Assembly: GCA_033065855.1 (NCBI GenBank)
Contig: JAVXUO010000080.1
Coordinates: 186,001 to 250,000 of the forward strand
DNA from: Escallonia rubra
Lineage: Eukaryota; Streptophyta; Magnoliopsida; Escalloniales; Escalloniaceae
DNA: 64,000 nucleotides
Direction of reading: 5' to 3'
The first letter of the stretch is position 1. Each line of letters begins with the position of its first letter. A program made the position numbers and the translations under genes. The notes beneath the pieces were generated by a model. It did no database searches, was not told the DNA's origin, and saw only the letters and a list, made by a program, of their open reading frames with translations. Below, piece by piece: positions 1-13,522 of this stretch.

Positions 1-2923
1 GGAAGGTACTTATGGTATTGGTATGATGTCCCTATCCTTTTTTTCTTCATTTCGCTTTGGAAAAATGATTTGCATTTGTAACATGGTGGGGATTCCATGG
101 TGGTGATTGGAGATGCTGTTGAAGGTGGTGGTGGTTGGTAGTTTCGTGAAGAGAAGCTGGAGTTTATTGGCAACTACTGAGAAAATAAGAGGCTGGCGTT
201 AGAAGAGTGGCCCTAATAGCTTTCAGTGGTGGTGCTCCGGTGACAACGAGGAATTTGGAGAACCAAATTTATGCAATGCAGAAGATGATGAATTCGTTGT
301 ATTTTGCACAAGGTTTTCAATAAATGCCCCAAACTAGCCCTCACGTGTTCCGCCATTTTCAATTTTTTGCTAGCTAGAGTAAGGTACCAGTGGGCAGAGA
401 CCCTTCTTCAAGGTTTGCTGTGCCGCCACAAATTGGCTAGAGACGTTAGTTGAAGTCTGATTGGGTGCGTATGGGGCAAACATGAGCCTTCCCAGTCCCC
501 GCCCTGCACCTACTTTCTGAAAGCGTTCCATGGCACAGTTAAGAAGTGTTTGCCCTTTGCATGAAGTATCAATTGACACATTCGCATGCTTGGACACACA
601 AAGCACCCCGCGCCCCACCCTGACCCCCGCACCAGGTCACTGAGACACTCAACTTTAGTTCCAATTGACTCATGATGCTACGAGATCCTATCAGCAATTT
701 TGCTAATTTTACACACTACTACTATATTATTCACGACTAACCCTTTATGCAATTCACCTGCGTGGTCCGGGGGGGGGGGGGGGGGACCAAAAAAATACGG
801 AATACCAAACTGCTGACATTATCCTAAAGGGCAGCTAACATTGTCTTCACATCTTCCAACCAATGAAGGTAGTAGAGCTAACTGAAATTAACCAATTTAG
901 GGACTCAATATTTCAAAATAGTCAGCATACCCCTAAATCTATAAACCTCAAATGATAACCTAATCTGCTACCGGCATACTCACAAACTATACCTGCAATC
1001 ACTAACACCATACAACATCTATATTACGTGTGTTGGTGGGGGCGCTATTTCCACTCCCTAAGATGCTAACCCACCCCTTTCTTAAGATAAAATAAGGCGA
1101 AATAGAGAATTGACATCTTCGAATAATGATTATAATAATTTCTCTCAACTCTTTTTTCTCTTTGCTTCACGCTAAACCTGCCGCTCAGTTGCCTCCGCTC
1201 ATATCGCTCCCAAGAAAATGGAAAATCAAAATTTTAGGGCGGAATCCATCAGCGAGTAAACTTTCAATCAAGGCCATTTGCAGCTGCATCAGTTCCCAGA
1301 GGAGAGAAAAAGGCTATGGTTTGGGTGTGGCTTCTGGGTGTTAGATGTAATCTACAAAGCAACAAGTAAATCTGTGGAGGGGTAGATTGAGTGAAACTTT
1401 TTTCCTGATTGGTCCCAAATCCCAATTGATGAATACTTGGATTTAATTCCTTATTTGTTTATAATATGACATTGAGATGTTGTATCTCCATGTTCTTCCA
1501 AAGTGGGTGAGTAGAAAACATGATGATGAACTAGCCAGCACATCATGATGAGCTGCACAGGATGAGAAAAAAGAGAGAAAATTCTGATTTGAAATATATA
1601 TAGTCAGCAGTTATAGGTAAATTGCCTATTTACCCTTAACTTACCTTTAACTTATTATGGAAGGGGGTGGATTAGCATAATAGAGACTGGAATTAGCCTA
1701 TCCCTACAAGAATACTCTTTATATATGAATGTAAGATGAAACTCAAACCTCCATAGGCCAACCGAATGCCCTAACACCTCACATTGTTCTCTAATTAACA
1801 TTCTTAATTTCTATCCCGTCGCTAAATGACTTCAAAGCTCAAAAGTGGCATCAAGCAGACAATTCATTTAAGGAAGACGGGGGTCAAGCTTCATCCAAAA
1901 CTACATAAACTTGACAAGTACACACGTTCAAGCTAATGCCAGCAGATATCATAGATATGACTGCTCATGCAGTTTTTAAAATGGAATCATTTACATTACT
2001 TTAATATTTACTAATTCCGTATGAGATTATATCAGATTCCTGGTTTATGGTATTACTATGTCAGCTACTTAACAAGCAATACATCAAATTACCTTAGTGC
2101 TTAGCTGCCACTGTTACATAATCCACAGTGAAATATATGACGACCTCCTTATGTGAAAAAAAGGAAAATTCATCGAACTTTTGTATTTTTATACCTTTAT
2201 AACACCATAAGCATTCTAAAACCTTAGTTTGCAAGACATAAAAAAAGAGAAACATCATGAACATTGAAATCTACTTAAAGTATATTTATACGCACCAAGT
2301 CTCAACTCAGTGTTAAGGATCAAATGATCAATCAAAGGATTATACCTGATTTCAAGGGGAACCAGAAGAACACCGACTCCATTAAGGATCCAAAGATTCT
2401 GACTTTAGCAAGTTCTTTCTCCCTGATGCAACTGATCAGACAATGCTTCAATCATAAAGATCTGAACAGTACAATGGACAGCAAGCATGACGCAATTGGA
2501 GATGTACACTATCAACTCAAATACAAAGACACCGTGAAACCACAGATCTTTCAACAGAAACATACACCAGGTAGAAGTATAGACCCTCCCTTCAAAAGCT
2601 TGGCCAAGGTAAAATCAAGAAACATATATTCTCCGTGAAACTACACCATCTAATTTGAACAAAAGAGTTCCACGACCCTTCAGTTTGCCTCGAAGAAGTA
2701 GCATAACACTTTATCTTTCCTGGATAACCACCACAATTTGGGTCAAAATGAATGTTAGTAGCTCAACAATTGAATGCCAGCCACATATTAAGTTCAGAAA
2801 ACCACACAGTTGCTCAGCTGTAAAGCGGATCTTCTAGTTCCATAATGAAGTTCCACATAACCATGCGAGGCAATGAATGAAGAGTGAAGGCTACATTTTG
2901 AGCAAGATGGTAATGAAAATATA
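1..2923. other. Spacer and 3' flank of VPS11, no gene seen
   Basis: AT-rich DNA with only short open frames and no recognisable domain. The part nearest 2923 presumably holds the VPS11 3' UTR, which I cannot delimit. The one sharp landmark is a 17-base G run at 769-785, described separately. Confidence 0.6.
763..789. repeat. Poly-G tract with inverted flanks
   Basis: Seventeen G in a row (769-785) are bordered by TGGTCC on the left and, sharing the last two G, GGACCA on the right. The tract is palindromic at its edges. A run of this length could form a G-quadruplex and is also prone to sequencing-length errors. Confidence 0.8.
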
Positions 2924-5900
2924 TCAAAAGCCGCTGTTGGAAGAAGTATTGCTCGATCTAAGAGTGTCAGTCGGTCCATTTGTTGTTTTGCTTATAATCC
3001 CCTTTCCAAAGTACTCAGCAATCACAGAAAATCCATCTTTAGAACTCCTAACTTGCTTGAAGAACTGATCTTGGTTTTTCGAGTTCTGCTCCAAGTTTCT
3101 CTTCATTTCCAGGACAGATTGGTACTCAGGAGCGCACTCAGGACATTCTTTTTCATTGTCACCAAGGCAACGCTGATGGAATGAGTGCATACACATAAAA
3201 TGGACAGCAGGGAGATCGAGAGTGAAAGTGCAAGCAGTGCACTTGCTAAGTTGAAAGATTCTGGCATTAGTCCTAAGATCTAGGATTTCTTTTCTCATAG
3301 ACAATGTCTCTTCCTGCAAAAGTAGAGGAAAGGTCAGGATTTTCACTTCCACCATACAGAAAGTAATACTGTAATCGCCGTATTACGCATATCTGCTATA
3401 TGCACGGTTTCAGAACTTTTCATTAACTTAAGAATTTTACAAAGTTATCATTATTCAAGAGCTCCAAGGCGCCTAGAAGGCTATCTTGGGCTAACTGCAG
3501 CTCGATCATTTGCATCAAGCATAACCAGCTAATGAGGTTTCACTTGAATGTATTGAAGCCAGGTGCTTTGGGGAATAAAAAGAAAGCATCCCCAAATGGC
3601 CAATGTAAATGGAGAGAGTATTCATACAAAAGTTGGAGCGAGATGACATTTTTTTTTTAATTATCTCCGAGAAGTACGTAGGACGATGCCAAAATATAGG
3701 TGCACCACATAAACAAGCCCCTTTAAGTGATATGAAATGTAATTCCAATGACCAAATATGGTATACTTAAAACTACAATTGGATCCTTTGTAGCACTAAC
3801 CTGATACTTGTCAATAGCTCGACGGTCCTCTTCTATCAGCTTTGACTCCTGTTCCAACTTTCGAGCTATATAGTCTTTGATGACAGATAGAGTGAGGCAG
3901 GGATTTTTGGACAGGGTCTGAAGAACTATTATAGGGGGCAGGATATCATCCCTTTCAATATATGTCAACACTTCCTTAACTTCATTGGAGCACTCTTCTC
4001 CAAGTTCACCAAAATACTTCAATAGATCTGCCCAAAGAGAAGGGTCACCACCCTTGCGCGAATCTCCAAGCCTCTTGCAGCATGAAATCAAACCCTCATG
4101 GTCATGCGCTTGCATGTAGCAAGCAGTCACTTCTTTGTAAAGTTTCATCTTCTCATAAAGATACAAGAGCCCTTCTTTAAAAGCATTCATTTCACAAAGA
4201 ATTATACAAAGGTCAACATCATAAAGTGGATGCTCCTGGTCGGATGGCCATGCACTCTTAAGCAAGTGGAGCCCTTTTTGAAATCTTTCTTGGCGAGCCT
4301 TTTCCTTATTCAGATCTTTGCGTTCTGCAACAAATTTCCCATTGGACCCAGCTCTTGACATCACAGCTGCTCCTGATGGCTTTTCTACTCTGAAGTTGTC
4401 ACTTTCAGCAGTGCTAAATTGTGAGATTGATGGAAAGTTCAGGTCACTAGACAAATATAGCTCCAATAGGGTGTTGTGAATTTCAACTTGAGCAGGGGAG
4501 TCTTTCACCTTGTTGGTGTATTTCTCTAGAAAATCCATAAGTGATTCCGGATGATGAATGAAAATGTTCAGAAAATCGACAGGAGATGGCAACATGGATA
4601 TGAATGTACCATTTGAGATCCCTCTCTTCGCCTGTTCACCTTTGTCCGTGCAAAGTTTCATGAGAATTTCAATTGTTTCCACTGGCTTGTGCTCTATGAG
4701 AATTTTACCATACTCTTTCACGGTCACTCCAGCTTGACTCTGTTCAAGACGAGAAATATATTGTAAAGCTTCTTCGTATCTACCCAGGTCTTCAAGTAAG
4801 ATCTTTAAGTACCATTCATGCCTCCCAGCCTTCTTGGCAACATACATTGCATGCTCATGATAATTGGCAGCCCTGCACACCCTAATTGCCGTTTCCACGT
4901 CAAATTTCTGCTCACCAACACCTTCCTCACTTTTGATAAAGACATTCAGCTTTTCGACGTCTTTCAATTTGGTGTAACAGTTTAACAAAAGAGTAGTATG
5001 ATCTTTAGAAGCAAGCCCATTTTCATGTAATTTTTCCAAGTAGCTTGTAAGGTTATAAATTCTTTGTGCATCAAGAAACTTCTGTATTACGTAAGAAGGT
5101 TCAAGGTGGCCAATAGTGAGTATGTATTGAGCCATAGCCTCATCATAGTCTTGTTTCCCGTATAGATGATCCCCATATTTCCTTAGCACTTCAGCAGTTG
5201 CTGCAGCATCAGCTTGCTGACTTTGAACAAGATTGATAGCTACAGTATAAAGATTCTTTTTGAATAGCATATCTAACTTGCTTTCCATATCCTTCTCCCC
5301 AATACATAGAGCTGTTTTGTCACTCATTATAAGTATTATGTTACCCCATTCACAAAGCAAGTAAGAAACCTCTTTAACCACTATACTGTGGGCAATTAAA
5401 CGGTTCTTCAGGTCATAGATATTGAAAGTATTCCTCCCATTTCTTTGGTCTGCAATCACACATAAAAGATATCCACGAAACCACCCCAGGAACTTCTTCT
5501 CTCCCTCAAAGGCCCAACAAGGACCCCGACCATCAACTTCATAAAAATAAACAGCTTCTGACCGACCAATGATCAACTCCTAATCACACAACATTAATAA
5601 ACTGTTAGCTTTATGTCAAGAGATAAATGCATGTGACGTAAAGTTCTTTTAGGGAGGGTGCGTAGGGTGGCGGCATACCATGCGATCGCTCATTGCAACA
5701 CTATTAAGATCACATCCAATCTGATCTAGGGTTTGCCGACTAGCTGGTTGAGTCTGCAAGTTAAACAAGCTCACTGAAGTTGGAGTAACTGCAAAGAGTT
5801 GAAGAGCTTGACCGTCGACTCGGAATCCTAGGCCAGTGATAGAAGATTGACTTTTGTCTGAATCATTTTCCACCTGAAGCCTGAAGCGTTTGATACGCTC

Positions 5901-8834
5901 CCGTGCAATGTCCCCTTGGATGCAATAAATGCACCCATTGTCTAATCCAATGGCAATAAGTAATATTGGTGGAGCTTCCTCTAAAACTAAGAACGATGTT
6001 ATCTGCAGAACATCATAATTTTTTAATTGTTACAGCATAATAGTAACGAAGTCAATCACCCTGAACAGATACACGGGACATGACTCCAAGAAAGTAACTG
6101 AGGAAGTAATATATTTAAAAAAGTCCGTGGCTGAGTTGGGAATATCCGCAACATTTGAAAGATATTAATTAAATAAGAATACCTTAGCTTCAGGAAACTG
6201 AGTAGTAAATATCCGCAATATCTGAATGCAATCAGGACTTGATGTGCTTGGGCCCTCTGGCTGCATCTTATCCAGGTCAAAAACCTTCAGGCACACAGCA
6301 GATAGCTGCGGAGATATTCGGTCATCTTCGCCTACAGTCACTAGGAAGTTGCGTTGCTGTTTATCAAAAAGAGGAGTATGTCACAGAATCCGCAATGAAA
6401 CAAGGTAGATTGCATGCCTGATAAATCTGAAAACTGTACTTTATTAGTGTAAAGATAGGCTAGCAAACTTTTGGCTTATCAACACACATGGTTTGAGTAC
6501 TTATTAAATACTAATAGAACCCCTTAGTTTTGACTTTGACTAATTCTTACCCCTTTGTGAGCCTATAGTTTGGAAAACTGGTAAGCCCGTATATAAAGTT
6601 CCCGTAACACCCCTACTAAGTCAGCTTATTGTGCAAAATAAAATTTCCTGCTTTTTAATCAGTGGTATCCCACTCCTGATTATTTCATCTAAGTCTAGTT
6701 AACTAATGCAATGCATGAACTTTTTACCCAACAATCAAAGGAACCTCTGTTATGGATTTTTTGTAGCTCTCATTGTCGCAGTTTAAATGACCAAAATTGT
6801 CTTAGCAGTAACCTTGCAAATTATTTGACTATGGTTTTCATTTTTATCTCTTAAATATTCTGTATTCATCAATGCATAGCGACTTTACTGTGAATATATC
6901 TTTGGCTGTCACGATTGCAATTGTATTTTGACTATTTCTGCGCACCGTATTGTTTCTTTGACCCTCTCGCTGACTAATCTTGATCAATCATAGTACTTAC
7001 TATCACGGCTAACGGGTATAACATAGTACTTACTATCACGGCTGATGGGTATAACTTCTAACAAGGACAAAACTCCTAAACCATAAATTTTGCACTGCCA
7101 ACTAGCTCACAGCACCTCAAATGGAACATGATACATGCTACCTAACGGGTCTAGCACTCCAACAACCTTTTGCCATCCCTCAAGTGCTTGAACAAATCGA
7201 TCTATTTCGATCTGCAATTGTTTCCTGTGTTCTGATCATTCATCTGGTTATTGCCATTAATCATTATTAATACCTGACTGTTGCCAATACTTTTATCTCT
7301 TGAAACCATAGTGACCTTGTTATCTCTACTGCCTTGCTCTCCATTACAGTGCATGATCACTTCCCTTTCTTTGTCCTCCGGAAATGGTATTGTCAGATTA
7401 GTGGGGCATGTACTACATATATGAGAGACTCACACAGTCTACATATAGGTATCACACAACATAAACAGTGTGATATACTGTCGCTATGAGGACACTGGGA
7501 TCCCGCCTGATGGTAGTATGCACTTCTCATCAATCAGAGGCTAATGTAGCATGGAGATCTCCATTTGACAGTGCACAGGTGCCACACCACTAGGAAGACT
7601 ATAGATCACATCACGCTTAAACGTCATAGGGGCCTTCAAGGAAGTATTGATGTGGTGGGCGTGCAGCCACAGGCCAATTGACTCTGTTTCAATCTTATCA
7701 CTATTCAACTTTTGTAGTTCTGAACTTGTTTCACATCATAAAATGATAAAAAGAAAAATGGACTTTGACGGGCCAGGCAAACCCAAATATTGGAGTCAAT
7801 TGCACCTATGGCAAGTTGCATTCGAGCCCACTGGGTCCGCTGTGGGCTGGGGTCGTGGTAATTCATCTACACTAATTGGTCGTTAAGCAGAAGCCCGTGG
7901 TACCCTGGGTGTCTTGAGTCCCGAGAGAAATCTTGTGTTTTATGCACACTTTTTTCTACACATGGTTCCAACCTCCTTACTCCGGCGTATTTGCCTACCT
8001 AGTTGTCTTAAGTTAAGAAAAGATTGAACAAAGAGTATGGATAGAACTCCATGTCTCCATATCTCATTGGTCCTCTCGGACACGCCTTAAGGCCTCACGT
8101 GATTCCTTAACTGCATATACTATTTGCACCCTCCCTTAGTCATTCTCTAAAGAAACAAAAATAACAAAAAACACAAGATTACATAGGGCCTTCTCTCCCA
8201 CTTGCTCCCCCTCCCCCTAACTTTAAATCCATCTCCATGCTTACAACTACCTAACAGCTCTTATCCATCAGCAAAAAACCTATTCGCTCAAAACCACAAG
8301 CTGCCTTTAGGTTAAAGCACTTACTAGTGACCTTCAAATGTTAGGAGTTTCATACTGCAAACTACATACTAATTTGATCCAAAAACCCTAACTGCACCAT
8401 AATATGCAAAAATACCCCAACATCTATGCTAAAAAAGTGTCCCTACGCACGCACGTGGATGTAGTCATAACTATATAGACATGCATATCATTTCCCAAAA
8501 GAATATCTCTATGAACAAAAATTAACTACACTAGATCAATTTAAGTAACTAGTGCGCATGTAATTGACCACAAACAGTTGAAATTGAGTAGGAAGACGAT
8601 TGAGGATCGAACCTTGAGCTGCTGGAGGAAGAATACGGAGGAAGAGTGGGCTTGGAATCCGTGATTGAACTTCAGGCCACGATCCAGCAGCGCGACCTCG
8701 CCTCCGTCGCATCCGACGGCGATCTTGCCCCTTCCGCTCGAGCAACACGAGATGTTCCCGGTGATCTCGTCGGGAATCGTGCACTTTCCGGCGTACTTCT
8801 CCTCGAAGAACTCGAACTTCCTCCACTGGTACAT
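2924..8834 (-). CDS. VPS11: Vacuolar protein sorting-associated protein 11 (VPS11), HOPS/CORVET subunit
   Basis: Five exons join in frame: 8834-8613, 6356-6183, 6002-5679, 5579-3801 and 3313-2924, all with GT-AG borders, giving 962 residues (Arabidopsis VPS11 is about 930). The start is the ATG at 8834 (MYQWRKFEFFEEK), the usual VPS11 N-terminus. An upstream in-frame TTG at 8867 is not a plausible start. The N-terminal third is the WD/beta-propeller region, and the middle is the alpha-solenoid with a clathrin-heavy-chain-like repeat. The C-terminus is a RING-H2 finger: C858-x2-C861, C874-x-H876, H879-x2-C882, C890-x2-C893, with all eight zinc ligands present. In the family, VPS11 links the class C core of HOPS and CORVET, which tether membranes before fusion at late endosomes and the vacuole. 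Intron 1 is long (2.26 kb). Nothing is broken. The linker near residues 500-560 is the least conserved part by eye. Confidence 0.97.
3314..3800 (-). other. VPS11 intron 4
   Basis: A 487-base intron just before the exon with the RING finger. It has a GT donor at 3800-3799 and an AG acceptor at 3315-3314. AT-rich, with no embedded gene or clear repeat. Confidence 0.85.
6357..8612 (-). other. VPS11 intron 1 (long)
   Basis: A 2256-base intron with a GT donor at 8612-8611 and an AG acceptor at 6358-6357. It holds a 34-bp tandem duplication near 6987-7055 and some moderately GC-rich DNA (7480-7930) that may be a decayed insertion, but I recognised no coding domain or element ends in it. Confidence 0.85.
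6987..7055. repeat. Short tandem duplication in VPS11 intron 1
   Basis: A unit of about 34 bases containing CATAGTACTTACTATCACGG and ending in GGGTATAA occurs twice in direct succession with very few differences. It looks like a local slippage or repair duplication. Confidence 0.8.
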
Positions 8835-10076
8835 TTCTCCACCGCCTTGATCGATCGATGTAGTCAATTATTTACACAAAGAGAGTATCGGGGCGTCTAA
8901 ACATATATTCACCGGCGTTTGTGCGCGTGTATGATAATTAAGAAGATACTGTAACAAAGATTACATGAAAAATAATAATAATAATAATAATAATAAGTTT
9001 ATCGCCGTTGTGCGCTTGCAAAAGAGAAGGAATAGTAAAAATGCTGTAAAAGATTAACATCCAATATTTGGATGAATTGGTTAGAATAATAAAGGAAGAA
9101 ATTTTTTATAACTATAGTAAGATGGAACGGTTATTTACTTAAGTACTAAAATATTTTAATAATTTATCAATTTTATTCAAATTTGTAGTTAATATTACAA
9201 AGAGATATAGTTACAAGTTTCAAAAAAAAAAAAATCACCCTAGTATAGATTTCATGTTATTGTTATGGTTCTAACCTTAGGTTGCCGAATTTCGTTGAAG
9301 TGCTCGAACGCTCGCCCTCCCACTCCTCGTTAGGTCTTTTACTGGACTTTCGTTTTACCTTTTCAAACTTTCACGATTAACTTAGTAAATTTTGTCATTC
9401 TTATGTTTTCACTTTGATCTAGCTTAGGTGAACCGGTGACTTTAAATTCTAACAACTTTGTGTAGATTTTGCTACAGTGGTAGAGTGCTTGAAGCGACGA
9501 TATGTATAATCTGACATAGTTGATGATGAGTTCGACCTAAGTCCAAAGGAAGCCCAATTTGATGGGTTCTTTTAAAGACTATAGTTTTATACAGCGAGAT
9601 TTTCTTTCTGAAAAAGAAAAAATTAATTTGTTCGGATGAACTTGTAAACGTTTGAGCAAGTCAGAATTTAAAATAAATAAAAAAAAGTTTGCACACAATT
9701 CTACGCCTCCACTAATAGCCATTCGAGAGCGATGTGACGAAAATCATCCACCTAAAAACTTGTCCGTTTTTTTCATGGCGGTGGTAGCGCTGGATGCACC
9801 CATATTTTAAGTGTCAAATCTTGTCAGCACCCTTTTAATTAGCATTTCCCGAGCCCACACTTTTGTATTTTTGGGTTTTTTAAAATACACCTGTTGGGTA
9901 GTAAAAGTAAAATTACTACCAAGAAAAATGGTGACAAATTCCAAAGTTGTTGAGAGTAAATCTGGTTTTGTTACTTGTTACTGCCATCCAAGAAATTGAC
10001 TATGCTAACATGGTTAGACGACCGTATATAAACCATATATAAACCATGAAACTTCAGTTTTCTGTGCTTATAAGAA
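8835..10076. other. Upstream flank of VPS11
   Basis: AT-rich sequence 5' of VPS11, expected to carry its promoter. An AAT microsatellite lies at about 8970-8997. A stretch near 9465-9540 (GTGGTAGAGTGCTTG followed by GAGTTCGACC) faintly resembles a tRNA-derived SINE head, but without a clear target duplication. No coding region was recognised. Confidence 0.55.
8970..8997. repeat. AAT microsatellite
   Basis: Perfect run of about nine AAT units, 130-160 bases upstream of the VPS11 start codon. Confidence 0.9.
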
Positions 10077-10084
10077 CTTCTGGA

Positions 10085-11241
10085 TAGGGGTGCAACTTAG
10101 ACGGGTTGGGTTGGGTTCCAACCCAACCCAAGTAAAAATGGTACGGGTTGGGTTTTAACCCAACCTAACCCGACGAACATCTACTTAATTTCTTGTCTTT
10201 CATTTTTGAATGAGTAATTTTTCTCAATACGTCTCCTTATCGAAATCCTAACGTGGCTTGCCTTTGACTTATTAGCTAATATATTAATCTTGAATTAATT
10301 TAGTCAAAAGATAAAATATTATAATAAAAAATTACAAAAATTAAAAAATCAAATCAACAATACAACTAATAGAATAGAATACCAATAAAAACTTAAACCT
10401 ATAACACATCGTCAAACTTCAAATTTACAAAATCCACAAATCTTTGATCTTCAAATTACAAAATCCACAAATCTTCAATCTTCAATCTTCAAATTACAAA
10501 ATCCTTGACAGTATAACTAACAAATTACAAATTAGATCCTCAATCTTCAAATTTACAAAATCCCAAATTCAATCCACGCACAAACTCACTGGCAGCAGAT
10601 CACCGGCACGATAGCGGCAGCGGAACCAGCCAACGCTGTCTCTGCCGTTCTGTCCAGGAAAATGCCACGGCGTCTCTGTCTTCTCGTCTAGACCTAGGCC
10701 ACTGCGACCAGCAGCTCCGTCTTGCCTCGCCTTCATTTCCGCCTCTGCCACCGGTAACTAGTCGCCCTTCCAGCACCTCGTCACCACCAGCACCCATCTA
10801 CACGATGGGCACGACGATTGCGAGCCCAGCCATATGTCGACGATTGCCTATTATAGGAGGCAGATCTCGTCCACCGGCGTACTTCGCCGTGAATTTCCCT
10901 TCTCAGATGAGTCGTAGGTGATCTTGGGGAGTGACTGGAGGATCTTCTTGAGGCCCCTGTTAGTGTAGGCTGGCGGCCGAGGGAGCGGCCACCATTAACT
11001 GCTTCTGCCGACTTTTGGGGAAGGAGAGATTGAAAGAGAAGTTATTCTTGGTCTTTTTTTTGTTGGGTTAGGATGGGTTAGTATGGGTTTAATGGGCTTG
11101 GCCCAGTTTAGTGTCAAATAAATATTTACCCAACTCAGCCCAACCCATTTTTAAATTGGTTGGGTTTAGTGGGTTAAACATTGTCCATATATAAGCTGGG
11201 TTGGTTAAACCCATTTAAAACCAGCCCAAATTGCAGGCCTA
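10085..11241. mobile_element. Non-autonomous hAT-like DNA transposon, 1157 bp
   Basis: The ends are imperfect inverted repeats: TAGGGGTGCAACTTAG on the left and, read from the other strand, TAGGCCTGCAATTTGG on the right. They are flanked by an 8-bp target duplication with one mismatch (CTTCTGGA at 10077-10084, CTTCTGGG at 11242-11249). Both subterminal zones are packed with GGGTTGGGTT or AACCCAACCC motifs, as in hAT elements where such arrays bind transposase. The inside has an AT-rich tandem repeat (about 10410-10560) and a GC-rich core (10565-10990), with no transposase frame. Mobility would need enzyme supplied in trans. The 8-bp duplication and TIR core support the hAT assignment. Confidence 0.82.
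10410..10560. repeat. AT-rich tandem repeat inside the hAT-like element
   Basis: About four degenerate copies of a unit containing AATCTTCAAATTACAAAATCC in shortened forms. It lies between the left subterminal array and the GC-rich core of the element. Confidence 0.7.
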
Positions 11242-11249
11242 CTTCTGGG

Positions 11250-13522
11250 CTGTAAGCATCACCCCTACACTAAATGGCTCAGGTGAGTGGAAGGTGGATA
11301 TATGAGGCAATGAAGGCAATCACAACATGCATATGCTTTCTGTTGCCTTTTTGCTTTGTTCATGTGCATATTTGGACCACAGGTTGCTTGCAAAGCCAGA
11401 AACATTGAGTTCAGAAGCATGTGAATAAGCTTACTACAAAAGTTCCCATCATATTCATGCTTCATGATCTGTCTGATTGGTGAAAAATCAAACTGAAACA
11501 ATGTGAAAATCGGGAGTAAGATATGAACATCAAGGTCCTTCCTAAAACAAAAAAGATAGGGTTGGGTTGTAGCATGTTCTCCGCGCTTCCATTTGTATAC
11601 CAAGTAAAAATATGACGACTCAGACTAGTAAAGTTGATTTGTCTTAAAGTATCAACATGCCACGTCACCGAAAAGTCAAAAATCAGCCAAAAGACAAGTT
11701 TTCATTCCAAGGTTGATTCATCCTAAAGCAAGTTAGTGACTCTTTATCAAACTGTCAAATCAATGACTAATGAACACGTGGCCAGTTCTGAGTTAAAGAA
11801 AGACTCATGGCTCACTCACACAGTACATGGAGTTTTAATAGTGTAACGTGTCATCAAGGAAAAAGATTTTAAAAAACGTGCCAAAGGCTAGATGGAAACA
11901 TGGGCAAGATGGATACTAATTTTCATCGGGTAGGAAAGTGATCAGAAATAAGTTGACCATTAAATTTGATCCATTGGTTAATGGCAAAGTTTTCATCTTC
12001 TTGGCATTGAAATCTGCAGGATTGATTAGAATGCAATCACCCTAATCTTTTGATATTGCAGGGTTGATAGTTTATTTCGGCAAGGTGGTACATTGGTATT
12101 TCGATGTATTTAAAAAAATTAGCATACACGATAGTGGAAAGAAACAGAGATGATGTTAGTGACTTCCATAACTTGTTCTTTTGGTCTAGGATGTTGGTTT
12201 TTTATTACGATCTTCCAATGAAATGAGATTTTTTTTCATTGATTTAAAAAAACAAAAGATTAGAATGCAATACCCAAATCTTTAAGTATCCTACAAACAC
12301 AAGTTGACACTAAGAAATAGGCCGACCAACATGGTTGTCTATGTTTTATAAGTACTTTACTTACTATATGTCATGGTTTTGGATAAGAAGAAACATGAAA
12401 GAAAAAGACATGTGATGTTAGCTTCCCTTTCAATTATGCCATATGATTTAGACATTGGTGTCCAAATCAAGAACTTCGGTCTCATTACCATGTGTAACAT
12501 TTTTTTTTCATTCACTTCTTTTCATCTTTTTGCATTTTCATCTTGGAAATGAAGCTCTCGACGACTTTTTTTTTAATTATTATTATTAATAGTAAGGCTA
12601 GACTATTAAGTATAAGAGTCGTAGAACTACTTTCTCAGGGTCTAGAATATCCATAAAGTACGCTAAACCCTTGATACAACCATATCTAAACATTTTATTT
12701 GGGAAGCAAAAAATTGAAGTAAGATACTCTATAATCTATCTGCTTGCGTTAAACCGAGATCCAAGTCAACCATGTCTGCTATCCGAAAAATTAAGATCAT
12801 TTGTAAGCTGGAATCTCTACAGATTATTATATCGTTTCGGTTGTTCCAAAGCATCCGTAAGATAATAAGTTACAAAGAGCAGCATTATTCACTTTGGTAA
12901 GAATAATGTTTGTAGGCTATACGGGCGATCAACCATTCAACATAACTTGACCCATTGTCTGGCTGAGGCAAAATGTTTGTAGAGAGACCAAATTTGTGAA
13001 GATATTGTGCAATATGTGTAAGGTTTTGCGATTAGATTAACAACATTAATAAAGGTTGGATCCAATTACTCCTCGAGACATTTTCCCTCTAGGGTTGGTA
13101 AACGATTGATGAGAGTCAGCCATATGGAAAGTTCACTTGTGAAGGGAATTTTATTTTCTAGAGGTTATGCCAAACTTTTTTTTAATAGAACATGCTGTAT
13201 TTTAGAATAGAACATTTTTGGCTGCTAACTAGGTTATAGGAGATAACTACAATCCTGTACATAATGACAATTAGTAATCACTAAACGTCTTTAGTGCTTT
13301 TATTTAGTAATGCTAAAAAACTGCTTCTAAGAAAAGTCTGTGAAAGTGTTAGCACCAAATGCTACTAACTATATTTCATTGTCGCGATACAAGGGACTGT
13401 AACTGTTTCTTACAACCCTCGTAGCAATCAAATTTTTCCTTTTATAAATTATTTTCAAGGATGAGTGTACTAGACTTTTCTTGTTGAGGAAGGTGATATG
13501 CTCAAGAAACTAAGAAGTATCC
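11250..13522. other. Spacer without recognised gene
   Basis: AT-rich DNA with no coding frame longer than about 110 codons, no domain match by eye and no paired element ends that I could define. Confidence 0.5.

Noticed and set aside
8541-8867. Longer VPS11 N-terminus starting upstream of 8834, and a frame continuing past 8613
   Set aside because: The upstream start would be TTG. The ATG at 8834 gives the family N-terminus, and the GT donor at 8612 joins in frame to the next conserved exon.
9465-9600. Third SINE upstream of VPS11
   Set aside because: A- and B-box-like words are present at plausible spacing, but I found neither a convincing A-rich tail nor a target duplication.
10095-10175. 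GGGTTGGGTT runs as an interstitial telomere
   Set aside because: The unit is not the plant telomere TTTAGGG, it appears in both orientations, and it sits at both ends of a defined hAT-like element.
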